6,550 nucleotides of DNA from an uncultured Collinsella sp. (GTDB lineage: Bacteria > Actinomycetota > Coriobacteriia > Coriobacteriales > Coriobacteriaceae): contig URAQ01000096.1 in assembly GCA_900545875.1 (NCBI GenBank), forward strand, positions 1-6,550, in the 5' to 3' direction. A model generated the notes under the pieces. It was not told the DNA's origin. It did not search any database and saw only the letters and a list, made by a program, of their open reading frames with translations. Positions 1-5,868 of the stretch are shown in pieces. Position 1 is the stretch's first letter; the number at the start of each line of letters is the position of its first letter. Position numbers and translations under genes: made by a program.

Positions 1-196
<196 letters not shown>

Positions 197-197
<1 letters not shown>

Positions 198-213
198 CCC
201 GCAACACGCGGGC
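197..213 (+). other. Small hairpin at the serC stop codon
   Basis: A perfect 6-bp inverted repeat, GCCCGC (197-202) and GCGGGC (208-213), encloses a 5-nt loop. Its first base is the last base of the serC TAG. No run of T follows, so it does not look like an intrinsic terminator. It is more plausibly a transcript-stabilising or attenuating structure inside the serC-serA mRNA. The stem is short and could be chance in GC-rich DNA. Confidence 0.35.
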
Positions 214-269
214 CGACCAGCCACCTCAGACCATCCTGCTTAGATCAAAACCTGCTAAGGAGTTTTTCC

Positions 270-1433
270 ATGCGTAAGATTAAGACCATCGACGACATCA
301 CTAAAGACGGCAAAGTCGAGTTTGGCGAGGGCTACGAGTTTGTGGGCACCGCCGAGGAGGCCGACGCGATCCTGATGCGCTCAACCGACCTGCACGGCTA
401 CGAGCTGCCCGAGGGCATCCGCGCCATCGCCCGCTGCGGCGCCGGCGTCAACAACATCCCCGTCGAGGAGTACGCCAAGAAGGGCGTCGTCGTCTTTAAC
501 TCCCCCGGCGCCAACAGCAACGCCGTCAAGGAGCTCGTCCTGGGCATGCTGGTGCTCTCGAGCCGCGGCGTAGTGCAGTCGATGAACTGGGTGCGCGACA
601 ACGCCGACGACCCCGAGATCCAGGTCGATGCCGAGAAGGCCAAGAAGGCCTTTGTGGGCCGCGAGCTCAAGGGCAAGCGCATCGGCGTCATCGGCCTGGG
701 CAACGTGGGCTCCAAGGTCGCCAACGCCTGCGTCGATCTGGGCATGGACGTCTACGGCTACGATCCGTTCATTTCCGTTGAGCACGCATGGGTGCTGAGC
801 CGCGAGGTGCAGCGCGTGGGCACGCTCGAGGACCTCTGCCGCGGCTGCGACTACCTCACCGTGCACGTGCCCAGCAAGGCCGACACCATCGGCATGATCA
901 GCACCGAGCAGATTAACCTGCTGGCACCCGACGCCGTGCTCATCAACTACGCGCGCGAAACCATCATTGACGAGGACGCCGTCGATGCTGCCCTGCGCGA
1001 GGGCAAGCTCAGCTGGTTTAGCTGCGACTTTGCCACGCCCAAGACCGTCAAGATGCCCAACACGTTTATCACCACGCACTCGGGCGCCGGCACCGGCGAG
1101 GCCGAGGCCAACTGCGCCGATATGGCCATCAGCGAGCTCAAGGATTACCTTGAGAACGGCAACATCGCGCACAGCGTCAACTACCCCGCCTGCAGCATGG
1201 GCAAGGCGCGCGCCGCGAGCCGCATCGCCTGCCTGCACGCCAACGTGCCCAACATGATTGGCCAGATCACGGCCATCCTGGCCAAGGACAACGCCAACGT
1301 GCAGCGTATGACCAACGAGTCCGCTGGCGAGAACGCCTACACCATGTTCGACACCGACGAGCACCTGAACAGCAGCACCATCGAGGCGCTCAAGCAGATT
1401 CCGTCGATGTATCGCGTGCGCGTGATCAAATAG
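270..1433 (+). CDS. serA: D-3-phosphoglycerate dehydrogenase, short type with C-terminal ACT domain
   Basis: SerA catalyses the NAD-dependent oxidation of 3-phosphoglycerate to 3-phosphohydroxypyruvate, the entry to serine biosynthesis. The 387-residue protein has the 2-hydroxyacid dehydrogenase layout: an N-terminal substrate domain (about 1-100) with RAIARCGAGVNNIP at 51-64, a Rossmann fold with GLGNVG at 142-147 and the adenosine-binding Asp165 in YGYDP, then the returning substrate domain, and a final ACT domain (about 317-387) that in relatives senses serine. Catalytic Arg229 (NYARE) and His270 (TTHSG) are in place. The usual DVFxxEP stretch, which carries the catalytic Glu, reads CDFATPKT (252-259) with no Glu, as I recall for clostridial-type SerA proteins. 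The long intervening domain of type I SerA is absent. The ATG is set by AAGGAG at 257-262, 7 nt upstream. It is probably co-transcribed with serC and ends before the terminator at 1496-1532. Confidence 0.95.
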   Translation: MRKIKTIDDITKDGKVEFGEGYEFVGTAEEADAILMRSTDLHGYELPEGIRAIARCGAGVNNIPVEEYAKKGVVVFNSPGANSNAVKELVLGMLVLSSRGVVQSMNWVRDNADDPEIQVDAEKAKKAFVGRELKGKRIGVIGLGNVGSKVANACVDLGMDVYGYDPFISVEHAWVLSREVQRVGTLEDLCRGCDYLTVHVPSKADTIGMISTEQINLLAPDAVLINYARETIIDEDAVDAALREGKLSWFSCDFATPKTVKMPNTFITTHSGAGTGEAEANCADMAISELKDYLENGNIAHSVNYPACSMGKARAASRIACLHANVPNMIGQITAILAKDNANVQRMTNESAGENAYTMFDTDEHLNSSTIEALKQIPSMYRVRVIK

Positions 1434-1445
1434 CGCCGACTGACC

Positions 1446-1478
1446 TGACGGGCAGCTCCCCATGTGGCCTGCCCGTCA
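1446..1478 (+). repeat. Perfect hairpin just after serA, without T-tract
   Basis: TGACGGGCAG (1446-1455) pairs perfectly with CTGCCCGTCA (1469-1478), a 10-bp stem with a 13-nt loop, starting 12 nt after the serA stop. No T-run follows, so alone it is not a canonical intrinsic terminator. It sits 17 nt before the true terminator hairpin. It may protect the 3' end of the serC-serA mRNA or act as an auxiliary pause site; that role is inference. Confidence 0.6.
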
Positions 1479-1495
1479 CTGACATTGAATGCCCG

Positions 1496-1532
1496 CGGGG
1501 GTGCCTTTCGCACGAGAGGCGCCCCCGTTTTT
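1496..1532 (+). terminator. Rho-independent terminator of serC-serA
   Basis: CGGGGGTGCCT (1496-1506) pairs with AGGCGCCCCCG (1517-1527), with one G-T wobble. The stem can continue inward through 1507-1509 and 1514-1516 to a 4-nt loop at 1510-1513, giving about 14 bp. It is followed directly by five T at 1528-1532. This is a textbook intrinsic terminator, placed 62 nt after the serA stop and before the next gene's likely promoter. Confidence 0.9.
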
Positions 1533-1571
1533 GTGAGCGCTCCATTAAATGCACCGAGCCGCTTCTTGGCA

Positions 1572-1577
1572 TACAAT
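1572..1577 (+). promoter_or_regulatory. Possible -10 box upstream of the M20 gene
   Basis: TACAAT differs from the TATAAT consensus at one base and lies 34 nt before the chosen ATG, downstream of the serA terminator, where a new promoter is expected. I see no good -35 hexamer at 16-18 nt upstream (1549-1554 reads ATGCAC), so the call rests on position and one hexamer only. Confidence 0.35.
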
Positions 1578-1601
1578 CTGTATGTTGACCTAACTATCTG
1601 T

Positions 1602-1610
1602 GAGGTGCCT
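1602..1610 (+). promoter_or_regulatory. Ribosome binding site deciding the M20 start
   Basis: GAGG at 1602-1605 lies 5 nt before ATG 1611. It selects this start over an in-frame ATG at 1464, which lies inside the intergenic hairpin and terminator region. Translation from 1464 would add 49 residues with no resemblance to M20 proteins. Confidence 0.7.
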
Positions 1611-2831
1611 ATGGTTGATACAGATTTTGCCTGGCGGCTTACGCAAGGGCTCGTGCGGATCGACAGTTCCGACCCAGGTGCGTATGAGGGCGAGATTGAA
1701 CGCTATATCAAAGCGTTGGTTGAGGAACGGTTGGCGCAGCTGAGCCATCCGGTACTCGATGCCGTGCAGGTTGAGGAACTCGAGGTGCTGCCCGGGCGCC
1801 GCAACCTTATGGTCACCGTGCCGGGACTGAGCGACGAGCCACGGCTCGTCTATATCTGCCATATGGATACCGTTACACTGGGCGATGGCTGGGACGCGGA
1901 CATTCCGCCGCTCGGAGCGATCGTGCGCAACGATAAACTCTATGGCCGCGGTGCCTGCGATATGAAGGGTGGCCTGGCCTGCGCCATTGCCGCACTGGTC
2001 CATACGCTCGAGCGCGTGGCGGCAGAAGGCAAGCTGCCCCGCCGTGGCTTCTCACTCATTTGCTCGGTCGACGAGGAGGACTTTATGCGCGGCTCAGAGG
2101 CCACGATCGATGCTGGCTGGGTCGGCTCGCGTGAATGGGTGCTGGACACCGAGCCCACCGACGGACAGATCCAGGTGGCGCACAAGGGGCGTACGTGGTT
2201 CGAGATTGAAATGACTGGCGTGACGGCGCATGCGAGCCAGCCCTGGAAGGGCGCGGATGCCGTCGCTGCCATGGCCGAGGTCGTGTGTTCGCTCCGTCGC
2301 GCGTTTATGGCGCTGCCCGCGCACGATGAGCTGGGGCCTTCGACCATCACGTTTGGCCAAATCGAGGGCGGATATCGCCCCTACGTCGTACCCGACCGCG
2401 CCAAAGTCTGGGTCGACATGCGCCTGACCCCGCCGACCGATACGGCCGCCGCGACGCGCATGGTAGAGCAGGCCATCGCCGTCGCCGAAGCCGCCGTTCC
2501 CGGTTGCCATGGCAGCTACACCGTAACGGGCGACCGCCCCGCCATCGAGCGCGACCCGAACTCTCCCCTTCTAGCAGCGCTCAAGCGTGCCGCCGATGAC
2601 GTGACGGACGCGGACACGACCGTCGGCTTCTTTACCGGCTACACCGACACCGCCGTCATTGCCGGCAAGACAGGTAACCGCAATTGCATGAGCTACGGTC
2701 CCGGGTCGCTCGCGCTCGCGCACAAGCCCAACGAATATGTGCCCCACGCCGATATCGTTCGTTGTCAGCAGGTGCTCATCGCGCTCGCCGATAACGTGCT
2801 CTGGGACGCGAGCGGCCAAGTTGGGGCATAA
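1611..2831 (+). CDS. M20 family metallopeptidase/deacylase (ArgE/DapE-like)
   Basis: A 406-residue cytoplasmic, probably di-zinc hydrolase of the M20 family, whose members cleave amide bonds in N-acyl amino acids, succinyl-diaminopimelate or small peptides. All expected motifs are visible: HMDTV (His84 metal ligand, Asp86), YGRGACDMKGG (Asp117 bridging metal), SVDEED (Glu155 general base, Glu156 ligand), DTEPTD (Glu181 ligand), TAHAS in the dimerisation domain (His207), and the late ligand His371 in LALAHKPNEYV. The length fits full ArgE/DapE-type enzymes and nothing looks broken. The substrate cannot be told from sequence: ArgE, DapE, dipeptidase and aminoacylase relatives share these residues, and the neighbours do not point to arginine or lysine synthesis. 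No signal peptide is seen. It is likely transcribed together with the DUF1015-like gene 39 nt downstream. Confidence 0.88.
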   Translation: MVDTDFAWRLTQGLVRIDSSDPGAYEGEIERYIKALVEERLAQLSHPVLDAVQVEELEVLPGRRNLMVTVPGLSDEPRLVYICHMDTVTLGDGWDADIPPLGAIVRNDKLYGRGACDMKGGLACAIAALVHTLERVAAEGKLPRRGFSLICSVDEEDFMRGSEATIDAGWVGSREWVLDTEPTDGQIQVAHKGRTWFEIEMTGVTAHASQPWKGADAVAAMAEVVCSLRRAFMALPAHDELGPSTITFGQIEGGYRPYVVPDRAKVWVDMRLTPPTDTAAATRMVEQAIAVAEAAVPGCHGSYTVTGDRPAIERDPNSPLLAALKRAADDVTDADTTVGFFTGYTDTAVIAGKTGNRNCMSYGPGSLALAHKPNEYVPHADIVRCQQVLIALADNVLWDASGQVGA

Positions 2832-2870
2832 TAAGCCGCGAACAAACCGACTCGTGCGTTAGGACCGCCC

Positions 2871-3554
2871 ATGAAAGCACTTCCGTTTCCCTGCATCCGC
2901 CCGGCTCAGGACCGCGTGCTCGAGGCGCTGCCTGCAATGGGCAGCATCCTGAGCGGCAACGATGCTCTGCGCGGAGCCCTTGCCGATGGTCTGATGCTCA
3001 AGGACCCGGGTGCGGCGTATTACGTGTACGAATGCTCGGGCGAGCCGGGACGTGTGACGGGTGTCGTGGCGATCTGCCCGACGAGTGTACTTGCGGGTGG
3101 CAAGGGCGATGCCAGCGCTGACGTGGCCGCCGCCGCGCGCGCGATCGCCGAGCTCAAGGTGCAGCCGCGCCCCGTGTCGCTCGCCTACGAGGCCTCGCCC
3201 GTCATGGATATCATCCTGGGCGCCGCCAAAGAGGGCGCGTCGCTCTACGCCGTCACCGACCCCGCGGGCATTACGCACCGCGCGTGGGAGGTCAAGCGCG
3301 AGGACGCCGTCGGGGCCATCCGCGCTATGCTCGACCAAGCACCGGAGCCGGCACTGGCCGACGACCCCGCCTACGCTGCCGCGCTGACCGGGGCGTCGCA
3401 GCTGCTGGCCGATGAGGCCCGTTCCGCCGGAACGTACACCGGCAAGGAGCCGTTCAACTTTACCGTTGCCGTGCTCTTCCCCGCCGCGCAGGTCGCCAGC
3501 GGCGCGCCGCGAGTTCCGACGGGTTTGCTCACGCACCAGGTCGCGCGGTTCTAG
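2871..3554 (+). CDS. Shortened DUF1015-like protein, hallmark motif lost
   Basis: A 227-residue protein with AGGA at 2861-2864, 6 nt before the ATG. Its start (MKALPFPCIRPA), YYVYECSGEPGRVTGVVA (50-67), THRAWEV (135-141) and EPFNFTVAVLFP (193-204) match conserved blocks I recall from the DUF1015 family (COG4198). Typical members are about 400-430 residues. Here the charged KHExT block after the TGIV-like segment is replaced by an Ala/Gly-rich stretch (about 72-95). The ADGHHR hallmark aligns with ADDPAY (163-168). The chain stops soon after the LFP block, so the usual C-terminal part is missing. The frame is open with coding-like composition, so it may be a retained, diverged protein rather than debris. 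DUF1015 genes often neighbour serC-serA in Firmicutes, as I recall, which fits this locus. The molecular function is unknown to me. Cytoplasmic, with no membrane segments. Confidence 0.7.
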   Translation: MKALPFPCIRPAQDRVLEALPAMGSILSGNDALRGALADGLMLKDPGAAYYVYECSGEPGRVTGVVAICPTSVLAGGKGDASADVAAAARAIAELKVQPRPVSLAYEASPVMDIILGAAKEGASLYAVTDPAGITHRAWEVKREDAVGAIRAMLDQAPEPALADDPAYAAALTGASQLLADEARSAGTYTGKEPFNFTVAVLFPAAQVASGAPRVPTGLLTHQVARF

Positions 3555-3601
3555 CAAGACCAGACCGCCCAGCACAAAAATCGGCAGCTCAACAAACAGG
3601 A

Positions 3602-3640
3602 GGCGGAGATGCAGCAGGTACATGCATCTCCGCCCCTTTT
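3602..3640 (+). terminator. Perfect hairpin terminator between convergent operons
   Basis: GGCGGAGATGCA (3602-3613) and TGCATCTCCGCC (3623-3634) form a perfect 12-bp stem with a 9-nt loop, followed by CC and four T (3637-3640). It lies 47 nt after the DUF1015-like stop. On the minus strand the same stem sits 49 nt past the phosphatase stop and is followed by a weak T-rich stretch (TCCTGTTTGTTG), so it may serve both directions, better for the plus strand. Confidence 0.8.
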
Positions 3641-3683
3641 GCGTCGAGAAGTTATGCCGGCGACCCGTGCCGCCGCGCTCGCG

Positions 3684-4319
3684 TTATCCGCGCTGCGGAC
3701 CTGCAGTAGCCACAAGCGGTTCAAGCCCCAGCTCGCGCGCGTAATCCTCCTGCGTAAAAATCTCAATCAGCTCAAACGTACCGGCCTCGTCGTCAAACAC
3801 GAAATGCAGCACCGAGCAGTTGCCCGGCACACGATCGCGTTCGTCGGCCGCCGCACCCTTCACGTGATCCATAAACTCCTTGATAGCCGAGCCATGGCTT
3901 ACCGCGAGCACACACGTATGGTCCGGACGTTGCATGAGTTCGGTCAGCGTCGCCGCCATGCGCTCGCGCACCTGCATCTGGCCCTCGCCGCCAAACTGAC
4001 GATAGAAATCTCGCCACGGGCGCTCGGGCATAAGCATCACGCGCTCGGCCTCAAAGTCGCCAAAGAACCACTCACGCAGACCGTCCAGGCGCTCGTACGC
4101 CAAGCCCGGCCACAGGTTGGCGATAGTCTGCTCGGTGCGATGAAGTGTGGAGGTGTAGGCATGATCGGGTTCAATGCCACGCGCACGTAAGAACATGCCG
4201 GCACGCGCCGCCTGGTCGCATCCCAGCTGCGTGAGCGGCGAGTCACTCCAACCCTGAATAATGCGCTTAAGGTTGAATATTGTCTGCCCATGACGAACCA
4301 GATACAGGTCTTTATTCAT
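3684..4319 (-). CDS. Histidine phosphatase family protein (second of tandem pair)
   Basis: A 211-residue member of the histidine phosphatase (phosphoglycerate-mutase-like) superfamily, whose enzymes pass phosphate through a phospho-histidine. LYLVRHGQT places Arg9 and nucleophile His10, Arg61 follows in HRTEQT, acid Glu83 in LREWFFGDFE, and the second His142 in AVSHGS. The core is complete. Relative to its upstream paralogue it carries an insertion near 153-166 (KGAAADERDRVPGN) and a tail of about 25 residues beyond the shared FELIEIF strand. Substrate is unknown: phosphoglycerate mutase, a small-metabolite phosphatase, or phosphoserine phosphatase are all possible. The ATG at 4319 is chosen over an in-frame TTG at 4343 because AAAGGA sits just before it and the TTG overlaps the upstream gene. 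It lies 17 nt after that gene, so the two are co-transcribed and probably translationally coupled. Confidence 0.87.
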   Translation of the reverse strand: MNKDLYLVRHGQTIFNLKRIIQGWSDSPLTQLGCDQAARAGMFLRARGIEPDHAYTSTLHRTEQTIANLWPGLAYERLDGLREWFFGDFEAERVMLMPERPWRDFYRQFGGEGQMQVRERMAATLTELMQRPDHTCVLAVSHGSAIKEFMDHVKGAAADERDRVPGNCSVLHFVFDDEAGTFELIEIFTQEDYARELGLEPLVATAGPQRG

Positions 4320-4324
4320 AGGGG

Positions 4325-4330
4325 TCCTTT
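4325..4330 (-). promoter_or_regulatory. Ribosome binding site deciding the second phosphatase start
   Basis: On the minus strand AAAGGA is followed by a 5-nt spacer (CCCCT) and ATG at 4319. This sets the start at that ATG, since the alternative upstream TTG at 4343 would place this site inside the coding region. Confidence 0.7.
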
Positions 4331-4336
4331 CGTTCG

Positions 4337-4879
4337 TTACCAATCAAGGAGCGAAAACGCACCGTCGCAATAGCCAAAATGAAGCACGGCACCGTTGTCG
4401 GGTAGCTCTCCCCTGCCAGTCACATACTCAAGAAACTCCTGGCAGGAAGAGCCGTGGGAGACTGCCAGCACACAGTCGTGCTGCGGCCTGGCCATGATGT
4501 GGGACAGCGCCGCGACCATGCGCGACTGGAGCTCGCCTTCAGACTCGCCACCAAAGGCCACCGGATAATCACCCCAGGGCTGCGGCGGCATCTCGCGATT
4601 TGATGTACCCTCCAGCGAGCCCAAATGCCACTCGCGCAGGTCATCGACCAGCTCTATCGAGCGGCCCTCACCAGCAATTAGCTCAGCCGTACGCCGCGCC
4701 CGGCCCAACGGGGAGGAATACACACGGTCAAAGGTCACGCCACGCGCCTCAAACGCCGCGCGCGTCGCCAGCGCCTGCTCGCGCCCGCGCGCCGTAAGCG
4801 GCGAATCGTGCCCACCCTGCAAAATGTTCTGCACATTGAGCTCAGTCTGCCCATGCCGCACCAAATACAAATCTGCCAC
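4337..4879 (-). CDS. Histidine phosphatase family protein (first of tandem pair)
   Basis: A 180-residue histidine phosphatase superfamily protein with all four catalytic positions: Arg8-His9-Gly10 (LYLVRHGQT), Arg60 in SSPLGRARRT, Glu83 in LREWHLGSLEG, and His142 in AVSHGS. It is clearly paralogous to the next gene: both share the start motif, DSPLT, LREW, the PW and FGGE region, CVLAVSHGS and VLHF, with Glu83 and His142 at identical numbers. The residue two after the catalytic Glu is His85 here but Phe85 in the partner, which hints at different substrates. The start is GTG at 4879, supported by GGGGAGGA (4883-4890). It could be a phosphoglycerate-mutase-like phosphatase of unknown specificity. 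The nearby serC-serA makes a metal-independent phosphoserine phosphatase role conceivable but unproven. It is likely in one transcript with the upstream nitroreductase, 82 nt away. Confidence 0.87.
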   Translation of the reverse strand: MADLYLVRHGQTELNVQNILQGGHDSPLTARGREQALATRAAFEARGVTFDRVYSSPLGRARRTAELIAGEGRSIELVDDLREWHLGSLEGTSNREMPPQPWGDYPVAFGGESEGELQSRMVAALSHIMARPQHDCVLAVSHGSSCQEFLEYVTGRGELPDNGAVLHFGYCDGAFSLLDW

Positions 4880-4882
4880 ACG

Positions 4883-4890
4883 TCCTCCCC
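4883..4890 (-). promoter_or_regulatory. Strong ribosome binding site for a GTG start
   Basis: GGGGAGGA on the minus strand lies about 4 nt before the in-frame GTG at 4879 and supports this non-ATG start. No in-frame ATG lies nearby, and the LYLVRHG motif must begin close to the N-terminus, which agrees. Confidence 0.7.
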
Positions 4891-4894
4891 TCGC

Positions 4895-4929
4895 ACCACC
4901 GCAAAGGGGACAGGTACCTTTGTGGTGGT
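4895..4929. repeat. Intergenic palindromic element (REP-like candidate)
   Basis: ACCACCGCAAAGG (4895-4907) and CCTTTGTGGTGGT (4917-4929) form a 13-bp stem with a single G-T wobble (4901/4923) around a 9-nt loop, GGACAGGTA. Neither strand has a T-run after it, so it is a poor intrinsic terminator. It lies between the nitroreductase stop and the phosphatase ribosome binding site, ending 4 nt before that site on the minus strand. The core AAAGGGGACAGGTACCTTTG resembles dispersed intergenic repeats I recall from several bacterial genomes, some linked to REP-associated transposases. Its copy number in this genome cannot be judged from one window. Confidence 0.6.
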
Positions 4930-4961
4930 TTACCGCCGGATCACACCGCGGTGACGCTCAA

Positions 4962-5633
4962 CTACACCAGTACGTCGACAAGCGAGCGCTTGGGTACGTG
5001 GTGCACCTGCGCCTCGTCGCGCCAATAATTGATGGAGCCGTCGGGGTTGGAATCGATCGCATCGATCACCTGTGTCTCGGCCGGAACGCCAAACGCCATG
5101 ATCAGCTTGAGCTCATACTTGTCGTTATCGAGCCCCATGGCATCGATCGCGTGGGTCGTAAAGGCCTTGAACATGCAGGCTGCCACCTCGGGCGTGGCGC
5201 TGCGGGCGGCGAGCATCATCGTCTGCGCGGCAATGCCCGTGTCGACCTCGGTAATGGGAGCGGCTGGCTTGCCCGGAACGGCGCGCTCAGCAAGAATCGC
5301 GATGTAGCCGGTCGGGCGCTCGCCCTCATCGGGACCCGGCCAATCCTTGAGCGCACCGGCCCATGCAAGCTCGTCAAATACACGCGCGCAGTCCTCTGCA
5401 CCGCTTACCACATGAAAACGCAGACGCTGAGCATTGGCACCACAGGGAGTCAGGTGCGCCAGCTCCGCCAGCTCAAGCAAAAGCTCACGCGGCACGCGCA
5501 TGGACTCGTCAAAGCGACGGCACGTGCGGGCGCAGCGAACCAGCGCGTCAAACGTGTCCAGGCCGAGCTTTTCGCAACCTTGCTTTGCCATCGACTCCGC
5601 GCTAGACGGCGCCGCGGGAACTGTTTCGTTCAT
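4962..5633 (-). CDS. Nitroreductase family protein (FMN-dependent)
   Basis: A 223-residue flavoprotein of the nitroreductase superfamily, which uses NAD(P)H and FMN to reduce nitro groups, quinones or related electrophiles. Visible signatures are RTCRRFDES (36-44, FMN phosphate-binding Arg region), TPCGANAQRLRF (62-73, matching the PSGxNxQPWxF-type block), VDTGIAAQTMMLAA (130-143), and LKLIMAFGVPAE (175-186). The C-terminal block YWRDEAQVHHVPKRSLVDVL (203-222) fits a subgroup I recall from gut anaerobes. The natural substrate is unknown. The ATG at 5633 has GGGGGG about 5 nt upstream, an unusual G-rich ribosome site. An in-frame ATG at 5591 (residue 15) is an alternative, since the conserved domain begins only around residue 20, but its GGAG is just 3 nt away. 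It probably leads a three-gene minus-strand operon with the two phosphatases. Confidence 0.87.
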   Translation of the reverse strand: MNETVPAAPSSAESMAKQGCEKLGLDTFDALVRCARTCRRFDESMRVPRELLLELAELAHLTPCGANAQRLRFHVVSGAEDCARVFDELAWAGALKDWPGPDEGERPTGYIAILAERAVPGKPAAPITEVDTGIAAQTMMLAARSATPEVAACMFKAFTTHAIDAMGLDNDKYELKLIMAFGVPAETQVIDAIDSNPDGSINYWRDEAQVHHVPKRSLVDVLV

Positions 5634-5868
5634 AGGGACCCCCCATTTCGGGCAATTGTTCTTAGGAAAATCTAACCTAAAACGTAGGCAATAACGAACA
5701 GGGCCGCAATGTTCTACACCTGTTGAATAGAAAATCGCGACGTGGGGAACAACGGAAACAATTCGGGGCCTTTGGGTTACGTTTCACCCTCCCCGACCCA
5801 TACGTCAGCGCCTTTAGGCGATACTGGTCGTAACGATCAAGGCTTACGCCGCACGGAAAGGAGACATT
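5634..5868. other. Divergent intergenic region with several short inverted repeats
   Basis: This 235-base gap separates divergent genes and should hold both promoters and any operators. No hexamer pair is convincing for either direction. Short symmetric elements are present: TTAGG (5662-5666) with CCTAA (5676-5680), AACAGG (5697-5702) with CCTGTT (5719-5724), TGGGT (5773-5777) with ACCCA (5796-5800), and CGCC-TTTA-GGCG (5809-5820). The first lies 29 bases upstream of the nitroreductase ATG and could be an operator. The others fall in the presumed leader of the HdeD gene. Part of it (5634-5700) is visibly richer in A and T than the flanking genes, as expected for promoter DNA. Confidence 0.4.

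Noticed and set aside
381..1463. A 360-codon open frame on the minus strand covering nearly all of serA.
   Set aside because: It is a low-complexity, Val/Gly/Ala/His/Asp-rich shadow of a GC-rich gene with no recognisable motif, and the plus strand encodes an unambiguous SerA.
1464..1610. An upstream in-frame ATG that would extend the M20 protein by 49 residues.
   Set aside because: The extension crosses the serA terminator stem, has no M20-like sequence, and the GAGG site at 1602-1605 clearly serves ATG 1611.
2859..3623. A 254-codon minus-strand open frame opposite the DUF1015-like gene.
   Set aside because: It is Arg/Gly/His/Val-rich without domain-like motifs, and its start region lies in the terminator stem. 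The plus-strand frame has a ribosome site, family motifs and fitting context.
3554..3750. A possible frameshifted continuation of the DUF1015-like protein after its stop.
   Set aside because: The other plus-strand frames past 3554 give Arg/Ser/Pro-rich sequence with no DUF1015-like blocks, then a terminator and a convergent gene. The missing C-terminal part is not hidden there.
3609..4190. A 193-codon plus-strand open frame opposite the second phosphatase.
   Set aside because: It begins within the terminator hairpin and is antisense to a protein with complete RHG/SHG catalytic motifs, so it is a shadow.
4944..4953. CACCGCGGTG, a perfect 10-base palindrome near the nitroreductase stop.
   Set aside because: It is short, has no loop or T-tract, and is expected by chance in GC-rich DNA, so I do not call it a site.
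4824..5675. A 283-codon plus-strand open frame opposite the nitroreductase.
   Set aside because: The minus strand carries clear nitroreductase motifs. The plus frame begins inside the phosphatase gene, crosses the palindrome and has no coherent domain.
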